Assembly (NCBI RefSeq): GCF_000378505.1
Contig: NZ_KB899995.1
Coordinates: 212,641 to 276,640 of the forward strand
Source of the DNA: Modicisalibacter luteus DSM 23508
GTDB lineage: Bacteria; Pseudomonadota; Gammaproteobacteria; Pseudomonadales; Halomonadaceae
DNA length: 64,000 nt
Reading direction: 5' to 3'
The notes under the pieces are model-generated. The model saw nothing but the letters and a program-made list of their open reading frames with translations, was not told the DNA's origin and made no database searches. The translations under genes and the position numbers were made by a program. Shown one piece after another: positions 1 to 7,578 of the stretch (position 1 is the first letter of the stretch; each line of letters starts with the position of its first letter).

Positions 1-765
1 GTCGAAGACCTGACCGTCAGTTACCAGAGCAAGCCGGTATTGTGGGACATCGACTTCGATGTTCCGCCCGGTGTGATGGCCGCCATCGTCGGCCCCAACG
101 GCGCCGGCAAGAGCACGCTGATCAAGAGCGTGCTGGGGCTGGTTCCCGTGGTTGCAGGACATGTCACGCTGTTCGGTCGGCCCTACAAGGACCAGCGCCG
201 TCGTGTAGGGTACGTGCCGCAGCGTTCCAGCGTCGACTGGGACTTTCCCACCACCGCATTGGACGTGGTCACCATGGGGCTTTATGGCCGCCTGGGGTGG
301 CTGAAACGGCCGGGGCGGCGTGAGCGCCAGGAAGCCATGCAGGCGCTGGAAAAGGTAGGCATGCAGGACTTCGCGCAGCGGCAGATCAGTCAGCTGTCCG
401 GCGGGCAGCAGCAGCGCGTGTTTCTCGCCCGGGCACTGGTGCAGAATGCGGATGTCTACTTCCTCGATGAGCCCATGGCGGGGGTCGATGCCACTACCGA
501 AAAGGCCATCGTCGACATCCTGCGGCGGCTGCGTGACGAGGGCAAGACCGTGATCGTGGTACACCATGATCTGCAGACCGTGCGGACCTACTTCGACTGG
601 CTGCTGCTACTCAACGTACGTGTCGTCGCCCAGGGCGAGGTCGGTGATGTCTATACCGCGGCCAATCTGCGCAAGGCCTATGGTGGCCAGATTGCCCTGC
701 TCGACGAGAGTGCATTCCTGCCGCCGCAGGAGCGTGACGTGCCGGTGACCGAGAAGCTGCCATGA
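1..765 (+). CDS. Metal-type ABC transporter ATP-binding protein (5' partial)
   Basis: ATPase of a manganese/zinc/iron ABC importer that powers the two permeases downstream. The frame is open from base 1, so the start lies left of the window; 254 residues are visible. Walker A (GPNGAGKST, visible residues 31-39), the signature LSGGQQQR, Walker B (VYFLDEP), the D-loop and the H-loop histidine (VVHHD) are all intact. Its TGA overlaps the ATG of the first permease (762-765), so translation is probably coupled. The family (MntB/ZnuC/SitB type) is clear from the paired ABC-3 permeases; the metal is not readable from sequence. The binding protein, if adjacent, is outside the window. Confidence 0.93.
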   Translation, partial: VEDLTVSYQSKPVLWDIDFDVPPGVMAAIVGPNGAGKSTLIKSVLGLVPVVAGHVTLFGRPYKDQRRRVGYVPQRSSVDWDFPTTALDVVTMGLYGRLGWLKRPGRRERQEAMQALEKVGMQDFAQRQISQLSGGQQQRVFLARALVQNADVYFLDEPMAGVDATTEKAIVDILRRLRDEGKTVIVVHHDLQTVRTYFDWLLLLNVRVVAQGEVGDVYTAANLRKAYGGQIALLDESAFLPPQERDVPVTEKLP

Positions 766-1907
766 CAATGCTCGACTGGTTGCAGGACTACACCATCCAG
801 AACGTCGTGATCGGAGCGGCCCTGCTGGGCTTGATCAGTGGGGTGCTGGGTAGCTTTGCCGTGCTGCGCAAGCAGAGCCTGCTTGGCGATACCCTCTCGC
901 ATGCGGCACTTCCCGGGGTGTGCATTGGCTTTATCATTGCCGGTACCCGGAATATGGGCAGCATTCTGCTTGGTGCACTTGTCTCCGGGGCGCTGGCGGC
1001 GCTTTTGATGCTGGTTCTGACCCGCAACAGCCGGCTCAAGACCGATGCCGGGCTGGGCATTACGCTGAGTACCTTCTTCGCCCTTGGCGTGGTGCTGCTG
1101 ACTTACATCCAAGGCATGAACAATGCCTCGCAGGGCGGCCTCGATTCCTTTCTGTTCGGCCAGGCTGCAGCGACCCTGCGTAGCGACCTGTGGATCATGG
1201 GGGGCATTACCGTTGCTGCCCTGGGGTTGGTGGCGTTGCTGTGGAAGGAGTTCAAGCTGGTTTCCTTCGACCCCGGTTTCGCGGCCTCGCTGGGCCTGCC
1301 CGTGGTCTGGCTGGATGTCCTGTTGACGGTAATGATCGCCTTGGCCGTGGTGGTAGGGCTACAAATGGTCGGTGTCGTGCTGATGGCGGCCATGGTCATC
1401 GCGCCGGCAGTCGCAGCGCGTCAGTGGAGTCACAGACTGGAGGGCATGGTCACGCTGGCGGCAGTCATCGGTGTGAGTGGCGGGATCTTTGGCGCCTTGC
1501 TGAGCGCCCTGTCACGCGGGCTGGCCACCGGACCGTTGATCATTCTCAGCGTGTCGAGCGTAGTTCTTGTCTCACTACTGTTCGCGCCGGAGCGCGGCTT
1601 CGTTTGGGAGGCCGTACGGCTTCGGCGCAGCCGCCGGCGTCTGCGCTACCAGCAGGTGCTGACTACGCTCTACCAGCTCGCCGCCGCCCATGCCGACTCC
1701 ACCTACCGGTCCGGACAGGGCATGATCGATACCTATCATGGCATCAGCACCCAGCGAGCCCTGCACAAGCTGCACCGCCGGGGCTACGTCGTGCATCATG
1801 CGCCTCCCCCCGAAGAACCGAATACGGCGGGGCAGTGGGTACTGACGCCGGCGGGGCTCAGCGAAGCCGAGCGTATCCTCGAGTCGCTGGGGCGGGAGGA
1901 GCTCTGA
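762..1907 (+). CDS. Metal ABC transporter permease with C-terminal winged-helix-like extension
   Basis: Inner-membrane permease of the ABC-3 (ZnuB/MntC/TroC) family, 381 residues. About eight hydrophobic segments fill residues 1-275 and include the family's DTLSHAALPG and ASLGLP stretches. Usual family length is about 270-290; the extra ~95 cytoplasmic residues start with a basic stretch (RLRRSRRRLRYQQ) and look like helix-helix-wing ending in QWVLTPAGLSEAERIL, resembling winged-helix proteins. The start ATG overlaps the ATPase stop, and the TGA overlaps the next ATG (TGATG). Such tails occur in TroC/YtgC-type permeases; whether this one binds DNA or metal is unknown. Confidence 0.92.
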   Translation: MTMLDWLQDYTIQNVVIGAALLGLISGVLGSFAVLRKQSLLGDTLSHAALPGVCIGFIIAGTRNMGSILLGALVSGALAALLMLVLTRNSRLKTDAGLGITLSTFFALGVVLLTYIQGMNNASQGGLDSFLFGQAAATLRSDLWIMGGITVAALGLVALLWKEFKLVSFDPGFAASLGLPVVWLDVLLTVMIALAVVVGLQMVGVVLMAAMVIAPAVAARQWSHRLEGMVTLAAVIGVSGGIFGALLSALSRGLATGPLIILSVSSVVLVSLLFAPERGFVWEAVRLRRSRRRLRYQQVLTTLYQLAAAHADSTYRSGQGMIDTYHGISTQRALHKLHRRGYVVHHAPPPEEPNTAGQWVLTPAGLSEAERILESLGREEL

Positions 1908-3037
1908 TGCTGGCCGCCTTCTTCGATAACATTCCGCTGATGATCATGCTGGTCGGCATGCTGGTGGGCATCGCCTCGTCATTGGTCGGCACGTTTCTGG
2001 TCCTGCGCGGTTCCAGCATGCTTTCGGATGCCATCGGCCATTCCATCGTGTTCGGCATCGTGATCGTCTGGCTACTAACTCATCAGCAAAGCGGCCCCAT
2101 ACAGATCGTGGGGGCGGCACTCACCGGCATTCTTACGGTGTTTCTGACCGAGCTGCTCATCAATACGCAGCGCGTGAAGGAGGATGCCGCCATCGGCCTG
2201 GTCTTCCCGGTGCTGTTCTCTATCGGGGTGTTGTTGCTCAACCTGTACGCCCGCGACGTGCATATCGATACCCATACCGTGCTGCTGGGCGAAATCGGCT
2301 TCGTGTGGCTCGACACCGTGACCCTCGGCGACTTTCGCGTGCCGATATCATTGCTCTCCATGGGTGGCATGACCCTGATCAACGGCCTTTTCGTGCTGCT
2401 GTTTTACAAAGAGCTCAAGCTTGCCACTTTCGACGCTCCGCTGGCGAAGGCGCTGGGCTTCGCACCCGGGGTGCTGTTCTATGCGCTGCTCATGCTGACC
2501 AGTAGTACGGCCGTGGCGGCGTTCGATGCTGTGGGCGCCGTGCTGTTCGTGGCCTTCGTCATCGTCCCTCCCTCGACAGCCTATCTGCTGACCAACCGAC
2601 TATGGCTGATGTTCGTTTACGGCGCGCTGGTCTCGGTGCTTTCGAGTGTATCCGGCTACTATCTGGCGGTGATGTGGGATGTATCGATCGGCGGCATGAT
2701 GGCAGTCATGACCGGGGTGTTCCTGCTGCTGGCCTTTCTGGTCGGGCCCCATTACGGCCTGCTTGCCCAAATGGCGAGGCGGCGGGAGCAACGGCGTATG
2801 AATGAGAATCGCACCCTCGCCGTCCACCTGTATAACCATGAGAGCGGCCCGGAACAGGCGGTGGAAAATGTCACCCGGGCGTTGCGCGAGCACCTGCACT
2901 GGGATGCCGCCAAGGCGCGACGCGTGGTTCAGAGGAGTCGCGAGCAGGGCCACATCCTGCAGAACGGGGAGTGGTTGTACCTGACCCCGGCCGGACGTGC
3001 CATTGCTCGAGAAATCCTCGAACCTACGCAGTTGTAA
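1907..3037 (+). CDS. Second metal ABC transporter permease, also with a C-terminal extension
   Basis: Second ABC-3 permease (TroD/MntD-like), 376 residues, presumably forming a heterodimer with the preceding permease. The start MLAAFFDNIP is chosen because its ATG overlaps the upstream TGA and the hydrophobic part begins at once; the frame is open further upstream but out of register with that gene. Conserved SDAIGHSIVFG and KALGFAPG stretches are visible, and 8-9 membrane segments end near residue 290. The last ~85 residues form a soluble tail with EWLYLTPAGRAIAREIL, similar in shape to the extension on the first permease. Confidence 0.92.
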   Translation: MLAAFFDNIPLMIMLVGMLVGIASSLVGTFLVLRGSSMLSDAIGHSIVFGIVIVWLLTHQQSGPIQIVGAALTGILTVFLTELLINTQRVKEDAAIGLVFPVLFSIGVLLLNLYARDVHIDTHTVLLGEIGFVWLDTVTLGDFRVPISLLSMGGMTLINGLFVLLFYKELKLATFDAPLAKALGFAPGVLFYALLMLTSSTAVAAFDAVGAVLFVAFVIVPPSTAYLLTNRLWLMFVYGALVSVLSSVSGYYLAVMWDVSIGGMMAVMTGVFLLLAFLVGPHYGLLAQMARRREQRRMNENRTLAVHLYNHESGPEQAVENVTRALREHLHWDAAKARRVVQRSREQGHILQNGEWLYLTPAGRAIAREILEPTQL

Positions 3038-3061
3038 TGGTCGTAACAGGTGTTCGACTGC

Positions 3062-3277
3062 TCACATGGGCTTGCCACGCGCACAGGATGCCGGGCGCAG
3101 CTTGTTGCGGCGTGCTTCGCCGAGCGCCAGTAGCCAGACGAGCGGGCCCGCTGCAACCAGAATGGGCAGGCCTGTCCACGTTCGGCAGAGATGGGCGATA
3201 CGGCGTCGGGCACGTAGCCCCCGGGTGATGACGAAGCCGATATGGGCCCAGACGAGAAGTATGGGCAACACGCTCAT
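3062..3277 (-). CDS. Small hypothetical membrane protein
   Basis: A 71-residue product with two hydrophobic stretches (SVLPILLVWAHIGFVI near residues 2-17, and LPILVAAGPLVWLLAL near 37-52) joined by an arginine-rich loop, and a basic tail. This two-helix, positive-loop pattern fits a small inner-membrane protein. A purine-rich AGAGG lies about 13 bases before the ATG, a weak ribosome-binding site. It converges with the ABC operon and would end 24 bases from it. I recognise no family. Hydrophobic character is the main support, and a chance ORF is possible. Confidence 0.4.
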   Translation of the reverse strand: MSVLPILLVWAHIGFVITRGLRARRRIAHLCRTWTGLPILVAAGPLVWLLALGEARRNKLRPASCARGKPM

Positions 3278-3628
3278 GATGCTTCATGCCTCTTTGGTGT
3301 TGGCAGGGTGGTAGGCCGACGGGGCAGCGAACCGGATCCGGCTGCCGAGACCAGCAAATGATATTTCCCGTTATCGGCCGACTTGCCTGGAAATTAACCA
3401 ATGATTTGTTGCTGGGCGTCGAAAGCTGTGCATGTCCGTTTTCCTTTATCTACCTCTGCAGCGTAACTGCTCCGGATGTCGAATCGATGACCGCGGCATA
3501 TTTGGCGCCTCAATGAAATAGGCGCCGACAGAGCAAGCGTCATCGACTGTTCAACCGACTGTCGTTTCCTCGTCATGAAGTCCCGCGAAGCTGGGTGGTA
3601 AGCACAGCCAACGACGTGAGGACACGGC
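3278..3628. other. Intergenic region before the first glycosyltransferase
   Basis: About 350 bases without a convincing gene. The part from 3355 to 3520 is less GC-rich than its surroundings and probably holds the promoter of the GT4 gene. No RNA gene or clear palindromic operator was seen. Confidence 0.5.
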
Positions 3629-4783
3629 ATGCGCATCGCCATGGTCAGCGAAACCTGGGCCCCGGATATCAACGGCGTAGCCCATACACTGGGCCACATC
3701 AGTCAGGAATTGATCCGGCGAGGCATGCAGGTTCAGCTGATTCGTCCAGCGCCGCAGGTGCCCTCCCGGGCAGAAGGCATTGAGCACGAGCTACAGGTTC
3801 GGGGAATTCGCGTGCCGCGCTATACGGACGTGCAACTCGGCGTACCGTCACGCCGGGCCATGGCCGCGCTATGGCGCAAGGCCCGGCCTGATATTCTCTA
3901 TATCGCCACCGAAGGCCCGCTGGGCTGGTCGGCACTCAACCTGGCCCGGCATCTCGGCATCCCGGTGGTCAGCGGTTTCCATACCAACTTCGATCACTAC
4001 GCCGGTGATTATGGGGTGGGCTGGATGAAACGGCCGGTATGTACGGTCCTGCGCCACTTTCACAACCGCACCCAGGCCACGCTGGTGCCCACCGCACAAC
4101 GCGCTGCCGAGCTGAGCGCGATTGGTTTCAAGAACGTGCATGTCCTCGGGCGCGGGATTGACGCCGACCATTTTGGACCGCACCGACGAGACAGCGAACT
4201 GCGCCGTGCCTGGGGCGTGACCGAACATCAACCCGTGGCGCTGCATGTCGGCCGTCTGGCCCAGGAGAAAAACCTCACCCTGCTGGCGGAAACCTTCGAG
4301 GCCATGCAGCGTTGCCAGCCCGATCTTCTGCCGGTCCTGGTCGGTGACGGCCCCCAGCGCGCCGCGCTGCAAAAGCGCCTGCCCAATGCCATCTTCACCG
4401 GCTTCGTCGACGCCGACAGCCTGGCCCGCCATTACGCCAGTGCCGATATGTTCGTATTCCCGTCGCTATCGGAAACCTACGGCAACGTGGTCAACGAAGC
4501 CATGGCAAGCGCACTGGGCATCGTCGCCTTCGACTACGCTGCTGCTGCCGAGATGATCGAGAACGGCCGTAATGGGCTGGTTGTGCCGTTCGGCGACGAC
4601 CGGGCTTTCATCGATGCCGCCGTTGCGCTGTGTCAGCAGCCGGTGCGCTATTCCCAATTGGGTAACGCCGCGCGGCTGCGCGTCGAAAGCCAACGCTGGT
4701 CGCACATTGCCGACCAGTACCTGGATATCCTGCGCCAGCTTCTGGAGACGGCCGATGGTAAACCGCAGCTTTCCCGTATTTGA
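3629..4783 (+). CDS. GT4-family glycosyltransferase
   Basis: Retaining GT-B glycosyltransferase, 384 residues, which transfers a sugar from a nucleotide-sugar donor, probably to a membrane lipid. The N-terminal half opens with MRIAMVSETWAPDINGVAHT and a glycine-rich acceptor loop. The C-terminal half has the donor-site pattern ALHVGRLAQEKNL, a GDGPQR turn, and the E-x7-E motif in SETYGNVVNEAMASALG. It resembles MgtA/PimB-like and Agt-like enzymes that glycosylate diacylglycerol or phosphatidylinositol. The PAP2 gene starts inside its 3' end, so the two are translationally coupled. Acceptor and sugar cannot be read from sequence. Confidence 0.9.
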   Translation: MRIAMVSETWAPDINGVAHTLGHISQELIRRGMQVQLIRPAPQVPSRAEGIEHELQVRGIRVPRYTDVQLGVPSRRAMAALWRKARPDILYIATEGPLGWSALNLARHLGIPVVSGFHTNFDHYAGDYGVGWMKRPVCTVLRHFHNRTQATLVPTAQRAAELSAIGFKNVHVLGRGIDADHFGPHRRDSELRRAWGVTEHQPVALHVGRLAQEKNLTLLAETFEAMQRCQPDLLPVLVGDGPQRAALQKRLPNAIFTGFVDADSLARHYASADMFVFPSLSETYGNVVNEAMASALGIVAFDYAAAAEMIENGRNGLVVPFGDDRAFIDAAVALCQQPVRYSQLGNAARLRVESQRWSHIADQYLDILRQLLETADGKPQLSRI

Positions 4784-5321
4784 ACGCCTCGATCTGGTCG
4801 AGTGGCAGGCCTGCCGACGTCTGGCCCTGTTCTGCCACTACCGCCCATTGCTGGCCCTGCTGCGGCTGGCCAGCCGCTTGGGTGACTGGCCGGCATGGGT
4901 GTTGCTGATCGCCTGTCAGCCACTGATTCATGGCCATGCCGGCTGGCATGTCGTCGTGCAGTTCGCGACGACGGCCGTGGTCGGGATCATGGTCTATCGC
5001 CTGCTCAAGACGCGCCTGTGCCGCGAGCGCCCCTTCATTACCTTTACGGCGATTCCCTGCACGATGCCGCCAATGGACCGCTATAGCTTTCCCAGCGGGC
5101 ACACGATGCATGCGGTGAGCTTTGCCACCCTGACTGCAGCGACGGCACCCTGGCTGCTGGCGATCATCGCCCCGCTGGCGCTGCTGATTGCCGCTTCACG
5201 GGTGGGGCTGGGATTGCACTACATGAGTGACGTGGCTGCGGGCGCCCTGCTCGGCCTGCTGTTGGCCAAGGCCAGCCTGTGGCTGTATCCGGCCACGCTG
5301 GTAACCGCTGTGCTGCCGTGA
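4755..5321 (+). CDS. PAP2-family membrane phosphatase
   Basis: Phosphatidic-acid-phosphatase type 2 enzyme, 188 residues with about five membrane helices. All three catalytic motifs are intact: K-x6-RP (KTRLCRERP), PSGH, and SR-x5-H-x3-D (SRVGLGLHYMSD). The family removes phosphate from lipid phosphates such as phosphatidate or undecaprenyl pyrophosphate, with the active site facing the periplasm. The start (MVNRSFPVF) overlaps the glycosyltransferase by 29 bases. The pairing suggests this enzyme makes or recycles the lipid acceptor of the glycosyltransferase; that is inference. It ends directly against the stop of the convergent gene. Confidence 0.9.
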   Translation: MVNRSFPVFERLDLVEWQACRRLALFCHYRPLLALLRLASRLGDWPAWVLLIACQPLIHGHAGWHVVVQFATTAVVGIMVYRLLKTRLCRERPFITFTAIPCTMPPMDRYSFPSGHTMHAVSFATLTAATAPWLLAIIAPLALLIAASRVGLGLHYMSDVAAGALLGLLLAKASLWLYPATLVTAVLP

Positions 5322-6320
5322 CTAGCGGCGCCACGACAGGCGCCGGCGGAGAAGAAACTGGCGGTGGAACAGGCAGACGAACACGGGGGCGCCGGCCAGA
5401 AGATAGAAGTGGAAGGTCACGAAGCGCCAGATCAATACCGCCACGGAGGCCTGTGACAGGCCGATCAATGGGGTCAGCAGGGCCGTCGAGGCCAGCTCGG
5501 CGCCGCCCAGGCCGCCCGGCAGCATGCTGACCTGACCCGCCGCCATCGATAGCATCTGGACCAGAAACGTCCACGCCCAGGCCACGTCGTGACCGAGCCC
5601 CTCGATGACCAGGTAAAGCACGCTGTAGCGCAGGAGCCAGTGGCTACAGCAAAGCATGAAGACCAGCGCCAGCCGGCGGCGTGACAGGCCGAGCGTGGCA
5701 AGCAGGGCACGACGAAAGCGCAACAGACGGCGGGCCAGGCCGAAGCGCAGGCGCCAGGGCAGCCGTAGCCCTGCCAGCCACTGGCCGCTGATGGCCAGAA
5801 AGCGCGACGTATGGCGCAGCCATAGCCATGCCAAGGCCAGCACGATGCTGAGCAGGGCGATAGAGGTGCCGATCAGCCAGTCGAGGCGGGAATCGAGCAG
5901 AGCCACCGTGGCATACACGGCAACGAACAGCAGGGCGACAAGGAAAAATACCAGGTCGGTCAACTGATCGGCGGCGAAGACCGCCGTGGCGCGGGATGCC
6001 GGAACACCGCGACGGACCAGCAAGCCGTATAGGGTGATCGGCCCACCGCTGCCACCGGGCGTGGCGCAAAAGGCGAACTCGGTGGCCATGACAGTCGCCA
6101 AGGCCTGGGGTGGGCTCACGGCATGTGCATGTCCCGCCAGCAACAGCCGCAGACGCCAGGCATTGATGATCCAGCACAGCCCGATCATACCCAACATGAA
6201 CGTCAGGTAGCCGCCCGGGAAGGCTAGCAACGTGCCCATCAGCGCCGGGCCTACGACCACAAAAGGGATGGCCAGGGCCAGGGCCAGCGAGACGGGCAGC
6301 AGCCACAAGGCATGCCGCAT
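5322..6320 (-). CDS. LPG-synthase-type membrane protein (UPF0104/YbhN family)
   Basis: Polytopic membrane protein of 332 residues with about eight hydrophobic segments, matching the lysylphosphatidylglycerol-synthase transmembrane family. The family signature around EFAFCATPGGSGGPITLYGL and the later SMLPGGLGGAELAS are recognisable. It lacks a soluble aminoacyl-transferase domain, so it is more likely a lipid flippase or scaffold than an LPG synthase. It follows a GT4 gene by four bases on the same strand, and such proteins often sit beside glycosyltransferases for envelope lipids. Confidence 0.85.
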   Translation of the reverse strand: MRHALWLLPVSLALALAIPFVVVGPALMGTLLAFPGGYLTFMLGMIGLCWIINAWRLRLLLAGHAHAVSPPQALATVMATEFAFCATPGGSGGPITLYGLLVRRGVPASRATAVFAADQLTDLVFFLVALLFVAVYATVALLDSRLDWLIGTSIALLSIVLALAWLWLRHTSRFLAISGQWLAGLRLPWRLRFGLARRLLRFRRALLATLGLSRRRLALVFMLCCSHWLLRYSVLYLVIEGLGHDVAWAWTFLVQMLSMAAGQVSMLPGGLGGAELASTALLTPLIGLSQASVAVLIWRFVTFHFYLLAGAPVFVCLFHRQFLLRRRLSWRR

Positions 6321-6324
6321 GGCG

Positions 6325-7488
6325 TCAGCCGTGTTGCTGGACGGAGGGCATCACGCTATCACCGAGCACGCTGCGATAGTGCCCAAGCAGCGTATCGACG
6401 ACGGCGTGCCAGTGGTAGTGGCGCTCGACATGGCGGCGGGCATGACGCCCCATCGACTTGGCGTCGTTCAAGAATAGCTCCTGGGTCGCCTGGACCATGG
6501 CATCGGGGGAGTGGGGTGTACACAAGATACCGCAACCCAGCGGAATGTTCTCCTGCAGCGCGCCGGCGCGAACACCTACGACCGGCAAGCCGCTGGCCAT
6601 GGCTTCCAGCGCTACTAACCCGAATGTTTCCCGGGTGCCGGCGTGGACAAGCGCATCGGCACTGGCGAACCAGCGGGCCACTTCATCGCTGTCGCAGTAG
6701 CGATTGAAGACGGTGACGTTGTCCGGCACGCGCCGTGGCATGTGCGGGCCCATAATCAGCAGGTGATAGCGACTGCCCAGACGCTGTGCAGTGGCCAGCA
6801 GCTCAGGAATGTTCTTTTCGCGTGAGTTTCGACCGGCAAACACCAGCAAGCGGGTGTTCGGCGACAGGCCCAGCATATCGCGCAGCAGAGGATCGCGGCG
6901 CCGGGGGTGAAAGGTATCCAGGTCCACGCCCAGCGGCTGCAGGTGCACGTTGGGTACACCCCATTGCCCGAGGCGCTCGGCCATCGAGCGGCAGGGGGCC
7001 AGCACGCGGTCGAAGCGGCTATAGAGATCAGCGACATAGCGTTCCAGACGACGCGCCACACCGGGGCCGAGTCGATCCCCCATCAGGCGGGGCAGGTCGG
7101 AATGATAGAAACCGATTACCGGCACTCCCAGATGCTGCCCGGCATCCAGCGCGGACCAGGCGGTCATGTAGGGGTCGCCCGCCTCGATCAGATCCGGACG
7201 CAGCCGTGTCAGCGCCTGTGCCCAGCGACGCCGGTGCAAGGGAAAGCGATAGCCCTGCCCGAAAGGCAGATGCATCGCCGGCAGTGTATGCAGGTTGCCG
7301 AGCTGCATGGCCTCGGCGCCGGGCACGAGCAGGCTGGCCTGCACGCCGGGCAACTGGGCCAGGCGACGATGCTTGGCTTGTAGATAGGTCCTGACGCCGC
7401 CGCTGGTCGGCGCATGAAACATGGTCACGTCGGCGATGTGCAAGGGCCGGTCTCCTGGAGGACATGATGCCTTCAGGCTAGTGTCCAA
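6325..7488 (-). CDS. GT4-family glycosyltransferase (second)
   Basis: GT-B fold glycosyltransferase, 387 residues. The N-terminal half has HAPTSGGVRTYLQAK, the glycine-rich acceptor loop of GT4 enzymes; the C-terminal half has LLVFAGRNSREKNIPELL and the E-x7-E donor motif in TRETFGLVALEAMASGLP. It differs clearly from the GT4 at 3629, so this is not a tandem duplicate. It leads a two-gene operon with the LPG-synthase-type protein (4-base gap). The two operons converge and may serve one glycolipid pathway. Confidence 0.9.
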   Translation of the reverse strand: MDTSLKASCPPGDRPLHIADVTMFHAPTSGGVRTYLQAKHRRLAQLPGVQASLLVPGAEAMQLGNLHTLPAMHLPFGQGYRFPLHRRRWAQALTRLRPDLIEAGDPYMTAWSALDAGQHLGVPVIGFYHSDLPRLMGDRLGPGVARRLERYVADLYSRFDRVLAPCRSMAERLGQWGVPNVHLQPLGVDLDTFHPRRRDPLLRDMLGLSPNTRLLVFAGRNSREKNIPELLATAQRLGSRYHLLIMGPHMPRRVPDNVTVFNRYCDSDEVARWFASADALVHAGTRETFGLVALEAMASGLPVVGVRAGALQENIPLGCGILCTPHSPDAMVQATQELFLNDAKSMGRHARRHVERHYHWHAVVDTLLGHYRSVLGDSVMPSVQQHG

Positions 7489-7578
7489 ATGCGGCAGTCC
7501 GATGACAACGCAGTATGGCAGCCACTCGCCCTGGCGCCGGCATGGCTCCAGAGCGAGGGCTGGGGGGACATGGCCCGC

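Noticed and set aside
1190..1906. Long open frame in front of the second metal permease that would make a 615-residue protein
   Set aside because: The upstream part lies inside the first permease in another frame, has no membrane pattern, and the true start at 1907 overlaps the preceding stop.
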